DNA from: Bryobacterales bacterium
Lineage (GTDB): Bacteria > Acidobacteriota > Terriglobia > Bryobacterales > Bryobacteraceae
Length of the DNA: 64,000 bases
Direction of reading: 5' to 3'
NCBI GenBank assembly: GCA_020846745.1
Contig: JADLDI010000079.1
Location: 31,247 to 95,246, forward strand
Shown: positions 57,590 through 64,000 of the stretch, in pieces
Position numbering within the stretch: position 1 is the stretch's first letter
Layout of the letters: the number at the start of each line of letters is the position of its first letter
Program-made: the position numbers and the translations under genes
Notes under the pieces: model-generated
The model's database searches: none
What the model was told of the DNA's origin: nothing
What the model saw: the letters and a program-made list of their open reading frames with translations, nothing else

Positions 57590-58740
57590 CCACTCACTCC
57601 TAAAGCCAACTTAACAGGCTCGCCGATCCGTCCCAGCGCCCACTTCGCTGCCTCCGCCACCACCGGGTCCTCCCACCGTGCCAACCGCTCCAATGCCGGG
57701 CGGAACCGCTCCAGTCCTGCATTGCCCATCGCGACTGCCACGTTCCGCAAGAACCCCCGGTATTTGGTCCGCACTACCGGACTGTTCCGGAACATCGTCC
57801 GAAACTCCTCCTCCGTCACCTTGGCCAGCATTTCCAGGTCTGGCCCCACCATCCCCTCGCGCGCCTCAAACGCCTCGTCGCAGTCCGTCCCCGCCCGCCG
57901 GTTCCACGGACAGACATCCTGGCAAATGTCGCACCCAAAAACATGCGTTCCCACCCCGATATCGGGGACAGGCCCTGTTTTTCGGGTCACGAGTGCAGTC
58001 TTTTGCATCACAAAATCGGGGACAGGCCCCCTTTTCTCGGGGACAGGCCCCCTTTTCTCGATCGTGAGGTACGAAATACACCTTCGCGAATCGATGGTCC
58101 ACCCACCGTCAGGCCTCGGAACGATTGCATCTGTCGGACAAGCGTCTATGCACCGTCGACAAGTCCCACATCGATCCGCCGCAGGCACGTCCGGCGCCAA
58201 CGGCAGCGAGGTCAGCATCTCCCCCAAAAAGAACCAGCTGCCTTTCTGCTGATTGATCAGACAGGTGTTCTTCCCGATCCATCCTAACCCCGCTAACCGG
58301 CCCAACGATCTCTCGAGCAGCGGGGCCGTATCTACACAGATTCGGTAGTCAAAATCACCCCACTCCGTTCGCATCTGCGCCGCGACGCGTTCCAACCGCT
58401 CCCGGATCACCGTATGGTAGTCGTCGCCCCATGCATACCGCGAAATCCAGCCCCGACCGTCCCCGCCCAGCACCTCCGCCGTGTGCGGCTGCGCAGAATT
58501 GTAGAACATCCCAACGCAGACGATTGATTTCGCACTCGATAGCAACGCCCGTGGATCGCGCCGCAGCTCTGCCCGGTGATCCGTCAAATACCCCATCTCG
58601 CCCGCGTATCCCAGCGCTACCCACTCGTGAAACCAGGTGATGTCAGACAGCGCTTCCGCAGCCGCTATGCCACACAATCCAAAGCCTTCCCGGGCAGCCC
58701 ACTGACGCACCCGTTCGCACTCCAATTGTTGCGTTTGCAA
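57586..58740 (-). CDS. queG: Epoxyqueuosine reductase with an in-frame repeat insertion
   Basis: QueG reduces epoxyqueuosine to queuosine in tRNA with a cobalamin and two [4Fe-4S] clusters. The 384-residue protein has the N-terminal LCGIAAAEALSDITWF and EMGYLTDHRAELR, the cluster motifs CGTCRRCIDACPTDAI and CDICQDVCPWNR, and a C-terminal HEAT-like region. Between SYLTIE and FGCD, where the family has about 17 residues (K-G-P-I-P-E-type), this protein has 39, with K-R-G-P-V-P-E/D three times around FVMQKTALVTRKT. The extra 22 or so residues come from a GTCCCCGAT-box element and keep the frame. Confidence 0.95.
   Translation of the reverse strand: MQTQQLECERVRQWAAREGFGLCGIAAAEALSDITWFHEWVALGYAGEMGYLTDHRAELRRDPRALLSSAKSIVCVGMFYNSAQPHTAEVLGGDGRGWISRYAWGDDYHTVIRERLERVAAQMRTEWGDFDYRICVDTAPLLERSLGRLAGLGWIGKNTCLINQQKGSWFFLGEMLTSLPLAPDVPAADRCGTCRRCIDACPTDAIVPRPDGGWTIDSRRCISYLTIEKRGPVPEKRGPVPDFVMQKTALVTRKTGPVPDIGVGTHVFGCDICQDVCPWNRRAGTDCDEAFEAREGMVGPDLEMLAKVTEEEFRTMFRNSPVVRTKYRGFLRNVAVAMGNAGLERFRPALERLARWEDPVVAEAAKWALGRIGEPVKLALGVSG
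57960..58062 (-). repeat. GTCCCCGAT-box repeat element inside queG
   Basis: On the minus strand the box GGGCCTGTCCCCGA occurs three times. The first two form a 21-base tandem, each GAGAAAAGG-GGGCCTGTCCCC; then a core TTTTGTGATGCAAAAGACTG is followed by GTGACCCGAAAAACA and a third box. Each box reads G-P-V-P in the queG frame. The core resembles, in reverse orientation relative to the boxes, the core of the intergenic copy at 33083-33165 (GTCAC, then GTCTT.TGCA). Confidence 0.75.
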
Positions 58741-58928
58741 TTACATAGCTCCATTCGATACGCTGTTTTAGCCGCCCACTCCCCGAAAACTTCATTTTAA
58801 TTGTTTGTGATACCCGAGGCGTTTGTTATTGGCTAGACTCATCATCGGGGAAGTAGTGTAGCCTACCTGTAATCAGCAGGGATCATTGCACGACCCCAGG
58901 GTACGTGCCTATCAGGAGTGATGAAATA

Positions 58929-61034
58929 ATGCATAAGCCGATTAAATATGTAGAGAAGGTCCTCACGACAACCGCGAAGGGCGCTTGGGCGATGTTCGAT
59001 TCGCTGAACCAGTTCAGCCAGAATCCCAGCTTTACCCCCAAATGGTCAGATAAGCCGCTACTCAAATCCTGGCAGAAGACCAAGCCGCCACTCGGCTGGC
59101 CGCGCACCACCGATTCCCTGTGTCCCAAGTGCGTCCAGGAAGCCCGCAAAAAAATCCTCGACGGCGAAGTCGATTACACCATCCTCCTCGATGAAAAGGT
59201 CGGCGAAATCAAAGCCCAGATCATCGAGCGCGACGGCAAGATCCTGATGGTGAAGGATTGCCCGAAGCACGGCCACTTCGAGGACGTCATGGCCATCGAT
59301 CCGGCTTTCTTCAAGCATCTAGAAGAAGTGTTCCCCGGCCGCGACATCCGCGCCCACAATGACGAAGGTCTCCACAACCACGGCTCCTCGACGGTCACCC
59401 ACGGCCGCGGTTCGGTCCTCACCATCGACCTTACCAATCGCTGCAACATGATGTGCGACCCGTGCTTCATGGATGCCAACCAGGTCGGCTTCGTCCACGA
59501 ACTCTCGTGGGAAGACGTGAAGACCCTGCTCGATAACGCCGTTTCGATCAAGCCGAAGCGCAAGATGAGCGTTCAGTTCTCTGGCGGCGAACCCACCCTG
59601 TCGCCCTACTTCCTGGATGCCTGCCGCTACGCCCGCAAGGTCGGCTATGACTCCGTTCAGGCCGCCACCAACGGTATCGAGTTCGCGAAGAGCCCCGAAT
59701 TCTGCCGCCAGGCGTCCGAAGCCGGTCTCCGCTACGCTTACCTCCAGTTCGACGGCATCGGCAACGAAGCCAACTCACACCGCCTCGTCGGCAACCTCTT
59801 TGATGTGAAGCTCCGCGCGATCGAGAACCTGCACAGCGCCGGTGTCGACATCGTGCCCGTTATCACCCTCGTCAACGGCATCAACAACGAACAGGTCGGC
59901 CACGTTATCCAGTTCGCCCTCGACAACCCCAAGAAGATCCCGTTCCTTTCGTTCCAGCCTGTCAGCTTCACCGGCCGTGACGAGGACGTCACCCCCGAGC
60001 GCCGCGCCGCCCAGCGCTACACGCTGTCGCACCTGGCGCATGACGTGAAGAATCAGGTCGGTATCGGCGAACCCACCCGCGACTGGTTCCCGATCTCGTT
60101 CATCTCCACCTTCTCCGATTGGGCCGACCTTGTGCATGGTCCCCAGGCCGATTGGGGTCACCTGTCCTGCGGCTGCCACCCGAATTGCGGCGTCGGCATG
60201 GCCGTCATGGTGGACAAGGAAACCAAGGAAGCCGTTCCCGTCACCGCGTTCCTCAATGGCGACCAACTCGCCAAAGACGTGGCCCGCGTCAACGACGCGG
60301 CCCGCGGCAAGTGGCTCTCAATCGTCGGCATGGCGCTCGCGCTGATGAAGAACTACGATCCGTTCAAGTCGCCGACGCACTTCAAACTGGCCGACCTGTT
60401 CAGGAAGTTCGACAAGACGTTCGGCGCCACCGGCAAGAGCTACGGTAAGGTCAGCGGTGAAACACGCCTCAAGGACATCCAAGTCCGCCGCTCCGACCGT
60501 TGGAACTTCCTCTTCATCGCCGGCATGTGGTTCCAAGACCTGTTCAACTACGACTTCCGCCGTACCGAACAGTGCATCATCCCCTACGCCACCCAGGAAG
60601 GCGAAATCAGCTTCTGTGCGTATAACACCGGGATCGGCTGGCGCAACATCATCGAAAAGATGCACATGACCGCCACCCTCACCAAGTGGTACGAAGAGAA
60701 CGGCCGCCACGAGATCTTCGCCGGCGGTAAGGCCGTGAAGCTCAGCTCCACCACCCACTCGCTCAAGCTCAACGCCGAACACGTGGCTCATAAGAAGCAG
60801 ACCGACCTCGACAAGATCGGTGTTGCCAAGAACGCCCGTGAAGAAAAGATCCGCGCTCGCGACCTGAAGCTGCAAATGCAGAAGGACGCCGAGAACCGCA
60901 AGATGGCCGAACTCTACCGCCAGGTGGTCCTCAAGGAACAGAAGAAGGAAGGTTTCGTTTCGCTCGACGCTCTTGCCGCCGGCAAGCCCGCCAAGAAGGA
61001 AGAGAACGAGGCCGTCGGTTCCTTCGGCGACTAG
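58929..61034 (+). CDS. Tes/MSS-like radical SAM protein, candidate membrane-spanning lipid synthase
   Basis: The ATG at 58929 follows AGGAG by ten bases. The 701-residue protein has an N-terminal cysteine-rich module of the Tes type: TTDSLCPKCVQEARKKILDG, then IIERDGKILMVKDCPKHGHF. The radical SAM core has CNMMCDPCF (CX3CX2C) and VQFSGGEPTLSPYFLDACRY. Further cysteines in LSCGCHPNCGVGMAVMV, TEQCIIPY and EISFCAYN fit auxiliary clusters. A GRDEDVTPERRAAQRYTLSH segment follows QPVSFT as in Tes enzymes. The last 90 residues form a charged coiled coil. Tes enzymes join lipid tails in archaea, and Tes homologues in acidobacteria are proposed to make iso-diabolic acid membrane-spanning lipids; this gene is a candidate. 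Other radical carbon-carbon couplings remain possible. Confidence 0.82.
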   Translation: MHKPIKYVEKVLTTTAKGAWAMFDSLNQFSQNPSFTPKWSDKPLLKSWQKTKPPLGWPRTTDSLCPKCVQEARKKILDGEVDYTILLDEKVGEIKAQIIERDGKILMVKDCPKHGHFEDVMAIDPAFFKHLEEVFPGRDIRAHNDEGLHNHGSSTVTHGRGSVLTIDLTNRCNMMCDPCFMDANQVGFVHELSWEDVKTLLDNAVSIKPKRKMSVQFSGGEPTLSPYFLDACRYARKVGYDSVQAATNGIEFAKSPEFCRQASEAGLRYAYLQFDGIGNEANSHRLVGNLFDVKLRAIENLHSAGVDIVPVITLVNGINNEQVGHVIQFALDNPKKIPFLSFQPVSFTGRDEDVTPERRAAQRYTLSHLAHDVKNQVGIGEPTRDWFPISFISTFSDWADLVHGPQADWGHLSCGCHPNCGVGMAVMVDKETKEAVPVTAFLNGDQLAKDVARVNDAARGKWLSIVGMALALMKNYDPFKSPTHFKLADLFRKFDKTFGATGKSYGKVSGETRLKDIQVRRSDRWNFLFIAGMWFQDLFNYDFRRTEQCIIPYATQEGEISFCAYNTGIGWRNIIEKMHMTATLTKWYEENGRHEIFAGGKAVKLSSTTHSLKLNAEHVAHKKQTDLDKIGVAKNAREEKIRARDLKLQMQKDAENRKMAELYRQVVLKEQKKEGFVSLDALAAGKPAKKEENEAVGSFGD

Positions 61035-61079
61035 TTCCAGTTCCCGATTATTCGGTTTATCACTCCAATCACTCTCTGT

Positions 61080-61118
61080 TTGAGCCGCTGGAAACATCCG
61101 GCGGCTCATTTGTTTTAC
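61080..61118 (+). terminator. Rho-independent terminator after the radical SAM gene
   Basis: GAGCCGC pairs with GCGGCTC across a 12-base loop and is followed by ATTTGTTTTAC, about 50 bases after the stop codon. The T-tract is interrupted by a G. Confidence 0.75.
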
Positions 61119-61159
61119 AGTCGCCCCCTTCGCAGTCCATAATGTAGGGAGATTCTGGA

Positions 61160-61432
61160 ATGGGCTTTGCGCTTTGGCTCGACCGTGAGGAAGCCTGGTG
61201 TGCGGGTACTCACGAATACCGCCCGATGGGGACGGCCGTCGTCGCCGCGACCGACCTCTTCGCTGCACGCGACTTCCACCCGCGGCGTCCCGCTCCCTCG
61301 CGCCTCCTCCCCCATTTCCATGGACTCTTCGCCTCCCTTGAAGACGTGAACCACTACCTCAAGCAGGAGCAGCCCAAACCGCGAGGCCGAGGGCAGATGA
61401 AATCTCGTGCCCGCCTCGGAGCCGTCCTGTGA
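61160..61432 (+). CDS. Hypothetical small basic protein
   Basis: This 90-residue protein starts at the ATG of 61160, with GGGAGA twelve bases before. I do not recognise it. It opens MGFALWLDREEAWCAGTHEY, has several histidines (FHPRRPAPSRLLPHFHGLF), a YLKQEQPKPRGRGQMK segment and a basic tail. Its TGA overlaps the GTG start of the next gene (GTGA), so it is co-translated with the 505-residue gene; this supports it being real. The name of a function cannot be given. Confidence 0.65.
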   Translation: MGFALWLDREEAWCAGTHEYRPMGTAVVAATDLFAARDFHPRRPAPSRLLPHFHGLFASLEDVNHYLKQEQPKPRGRGQMKSRARLGAVL

Positions 61433-62946
61433 GTATCCAAACTTTACAACGGCAGGTAGGCTTCGACGTCACCTGGCTCAAAGAAGGGTTCAAAGCGGCC
61501 CTCGAAGGGCACATCAACCAGCCTCTTGAAGCCGACCTCACCCGCACGATTACCATCGACGACCGCGGCATGGCCGGCCCTCTCCGCAACGTCTTTGTGA
61601 CCGTTCACGGCGACGATCTCAGCCCCGCCCTGGCCAAACTCCTGCTCGAGTCGCCCTTCCCTGGGCCGCTCCTCCAGCGAGTCCAAGACGATGTCCATCG
61701 TGTACTGAACGCGGCCATTGCTCAGCGGGTCCGGCAGCTCATTGCACTGGGTCAGCCGCTTCAGGACGGTGAAATCCGTATCCCACTGCACCTGCCGTTC
61801 CTCAACCGCTTCCTGGTCCGCGAGTGGACTGGCGGGAACGGTGGATGCCAGTTCACTATTGGTGACGGCGGCCGTATTCTCAGCCAGGACCGCGATATCT
61901 ACCAAACCGTCGCCCTGTTCGCCGGAGCATCCGTCAACGCCGTCGACGAGAACGTCGAAATCCCGATTACCTTCGTACACACCTCGGAACTGGACCCCGC
62001 GCTGGCGCGGCTCCGCCTGCCGCCCATCTTTGAGGCGTACGGATTCGATGCCCGTTGGGTCCGCGATGTGGAGTGGGAAGGGCCCATCCGGGTTCACTGG
62101 TCGCTCTCCGTGCCCGGCGCCTCCACCATCGCGTGGCTCGCCTTACCCGACGAGCGCTCGGAAGAGTTCTTCGACTTTGTGTCCGAGGCGTCCATCGGTC
62201 TCCAACGCGCCCTGCGCACCTGGATTCCGTACCACGTGATGGATCCGAAGAAGTTCAGCTACGACGCCGGTCACGCGCTGCTTGCCTACGCCGTCCTGCG
62301 GCCCTTCCGCAGTTCCAAGTCCAAACAATACGTGCGCGACATCCTTGATCTCGAATCAGTGAGACGGAGCCTGCGCCACATCAAGCGCAAACTCGCCCAC
62401 CGGATGCTCGCCGTCGGCCAGTACCTCGATGAACGCGAGGACCCGGAACTCAAGCGCTGGTACGTCCCGCAGCTTACCGACCGAATTCTCGGAAACATGA
62501 ACCGGATGCCCAAGCATTTCGGCGGATTGCTCGCCGGCGAATCGCATCTCGTGGACGAGATCATCGGGATTGCCGGGTTGGGCCGTAAAGTCGCCAAGGC
62601 GCTCGACTCGACACCGCCCCAGCCCATCTGCAACCTATGGCGGGACGGCGGGAAGTTCCACCACGAAATTCAACTCCGCCTCCGCCGCGCGTGGCCGAGC
62701 GCCGAAGCCACCTCCCTGGTTTCGCTCATCCTGGTGGAAGCTACCCGCGCGATGGCCGAGGCGCGCAAGTTGCCCACACCGCTCTCGGTCTTCCTCAGAA
62801 TCGAAGACCTGGCCACCGGCAACGACCTTATCGGCGCTAATCAGTACAGAATTGGCCGCACCGATCCCGGCCAAGTCCAGCCCACCGACGATTCCGGTGC
62901 GAGTTCGGACGACGAATCCCCACTAGATACTACGTGGGAACAATAA
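61429..62946 (+). CDS. Hypothetical protein, 505 residues
   Basis: I do not recognise this family. The GTG at 61429 overlaps the upstream stop. The protein begins MSIQTLQRQVGFDVTWLKEG, contains FVTVHGDDLSPALAKLLL, RIPLHLPFLNRFLVREWTGG, a conserved-looking FDFVSEASIGLQRALRTWIP and KLAHRMLAVGQYLDEREDPE, and ends with an acidic serine-rich tail (SGASSDDESPLDTTWEQ). There is no signal peptide or TM segment. It overlaps the BON gene by 13 bases. It could act with its neighbours in a small cytoplasmic complex, but nothing visible sets the role. Confidence 0.8.
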   Translation: MSIQTLQRQVGFDVTWLKEGFKAALEGHINQPLEADLTRTITIDDRGMAGPLRNVFVTVHGDDLSPALAKLLLESPFPGPLLQRVQDDVHRVLNAAIAQRVRQLIALGQPLQDGEIRIPLHLPFLNRFLVREWTGGNGGCQFTIGDGGRILSQDRDIYQTVALFAGASVNAVDENVEIPITFVHTSELDPALARLRLPPIFEAYGFDARWVRDVEWEGPIRVHWSLSVPGASTIAWLALPDERSEEFFDFVSEASIGLQRALRTWIPYHVMDPKKFSYDAGHALLAYAVLRPFRSSKSKQYVRDILDLESVRRSLRHIKRKLAHRMLAVGQYLDEREDPELKRWYVPQLTDRILGNMNRMPKHFGGLLAGESHLVDEIIGIAGLGRKVAKALDSTPPQPICNLWRDGGKFHHEIQLRLRRAWPSAEATSLVSLILVEATRAMAEARKLPTPLSVFLRIEDLATGNDLIGANQYRIGRTDPGQVQPTDDSGASSDDESPLDTTWEQ

Positions 62947-63350
62947 AGCTTCTATTCATACTGCTGGTCACCGGACTTCTACCCGCCGTACAGGCCGCCA
63001 ATTCACCTGCCAAAACTCCGCCGCCGGCCGCGAGGTCAACCGTAGCCGCCCGTCCCGCCGGACCATCCGACGCCGAGTTGCAGCGATCCATTCAGGAACG
63101 CTTTAACCGGTCGAAGATAAGATCGGAGAATTTTCAGGTAGCCGTACGGCAGGGAATCGCCACAATCAGCGGCAAAACAAACGTCATCCAGAGAAAGGGC
63201 ACTGCGACGCGGCTAGCGAAGCTAGCCGGGGCGAGGGCCGTTGAAAACAAAATCGAGGTCTCGGCTGAGGCCCGTGAGCGCGCAGCCAGGAACTTAGAAA
63301 GCGGTCGCCGTCGCGCCCAAATCAAGCGTAGCGAGGTAACCAGACGTTAG
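62934..63350 (+). CDS. Exported BON domain protein
   Basis: This 138-residue protein starts at a GTG (62934) within the end of the previous gene. It has a signal peptide (MGTIKLLFILLVTGLLPAVQ, cut near AANSP), a proline/alanine-rich linker and a BON domain (about 45-105, DAELQRSIQERFNRSKIRSE, then NFQVAVRQGIATISGKT, VIQRKGTATRLAKLAGARAV). BON domains bind membranes or phospholipid heads. It is the last gene before the rRNA operon, which lies on the other strand. Confidence 0.85.
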   Translation: MGTIKLLFILLVTGLLPAVQAANSPAKTPPPAARSTVAARPAGPSDAELQRSIQERFNRSKIRSENFQVAVRQGIATISGKTNVIQRKGTATRLAKLAGARAVENKIEVSAEARERAARNLESGRRRAQIKRSEVTRR

Positions 63351-63378
63351 ACGGTCCGATAGAAATCCATCCCAAAAA

Positions 63379-63405
63379 CCAAAAAGCCCAGCTTGAAGCT
63401 GGGCC
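63379..63405 (-). terminator. Terminator after the rRNA operon
   Basis: On the minus strand GCCCAGCTT (63404-63396) pairs with AAGCTGGGC (63394-63386) around a one-base centre, so the real loop is a few bases larger. It is followed by TTTTTGG and more T-rich DNA. It lies 15-40 bases after the 5S gene and before the convergent BON gene. Confidence 0.85.
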
Positions 63406-63420
63406 TTGGTGAATTTAATT

Positions 63421-63532
63421 GGGCGGCGTCCTACTCTCCCACCCACTTGCGCGAGCAGTACCATCGGGGCTGAGAAGCTTAACTGCCGTGTTCGGGATGG
63501 GAACGGGTGTGACCTTCTCGCTAAAACCACCC
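63421..63532 (-). rRNA. rrf: 5S ribosomal RNA
   Basis: On the minus strand the sequence runs GGGTGGTTTTAGCGAGAAGG, with the internal CCCATCCCGAACACGGCAGT and AAGCTTCTCAGC, to GGGAGAGTAGGACGCCGCCC. These are the conserved helices and loops of 5S rRNA, and the length (about 112 nt) is normal. The 23S gene lies just upstream on the same strand, about 85 bases away. Confidence 0.97.
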
Positions 63533-63616
63533 AAAACTGGTTTGGGTAACTGTTGATATCTGACGGGCCGCAAGCCATGCAGCCGAGTCTCTTGAGCAGT
63601 GCCAAGAGTAAATTTT

Positions 63617-64000
<384 letters not shown>

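Noticed and set aside
61444..62097. Minus-strand open frame opposite the 505-residue gene
   Set aside because: It lies wholly antisense to a gene with overlapping neighbours on the plus strand and has no start site of its own.

Overview
The window is GC-rich, densely coded chromosomal DNA from a free-living Gram-negative bacterium. TPR proteins with Sec signals, PQQ/cytochrome c dehydrogenases, Tat-exported sugar and molybdenum enzymes, NtrY/NtrX regulation and a Tes-like radical SAM protein point to an Acidobacteriota member, perhaps of the Solibacter/Bryobacter group. That placement is an inference from gene content. The right edge carries the 3' part of a 23S rRNA gene and a complete 5S rRNA gene on the minus strand, which would settle it.

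Layout. 1-6.9 kb: a Tat-exported mannonate dehydratase-like enzyme (cut by the left edge), a RelE/ParE-type toxin-antitoxin pair, and an overlapping plus-strand run of TPR protein, MFS anion/sugar-acid transporter and a glycosyltransferase fused to a RimI-like acetyltransferase, followed by a small DUF465 protein. 6.9-16.1 kb: purH, a secreted M20 peptidase, a DASS transporter, an ABC exporter pair and an HDOD protein, bordered by two copies of a mosaic intergenic repeat. 16-28.6 kb: an ankyrin/CxxCH/alpha-toroid secreted protein, a four-gene double ABC operon (one permease carries a BamE-like loop), a DUF4143 ATPase, RNase III with two TPR proteins, a third mosaic repeat, a membrane acyltransferase and a LolD-like ATPase. 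28.6-37.3 kb: clpC, a soluble histidine kinase, an FHA/cyclase-like protein, then an APC permease-folD-coaE-htrA run. 37.3-43.6 kb: a PQQ/cytochrome c dehydrogenase, a higBA module with a palindromic operator, an ADP-forming acyl-CoA synthetase/GNAT fusion and thiS. 43.7-50.9 kb: a cobalamin-riboswitch-controlled TonB receptor, ntrX/ntrY, a PilZ protein and a secreted RidA. 51-58.7 kb: a tight seven-gene minus-strand run, queG-aguB-aguA-methyltransferase-ribBX-iorA-iorB. 58.9-63.4 kb: the Tes/MSS-like radical SAM gene and a three-gene cassette of largely unknown function, ending at the rRNA operon.

The most interesting items are: the Tes/MSS-like radical SAM gene, a candidate for membrane-spanning lipid synthesis; a GC-rich box element inserted in frame inside queG, with a second copy between genes at 33.1 kb; a mosaic intergenic repeat family with reshuffled modules; a RibB fused to a GTP cyclohydrolase II domain that lacks its catalytic arginine; and several unusual fusions. 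No CRISPR array, tRNA gene, integrase or transposase was seen.
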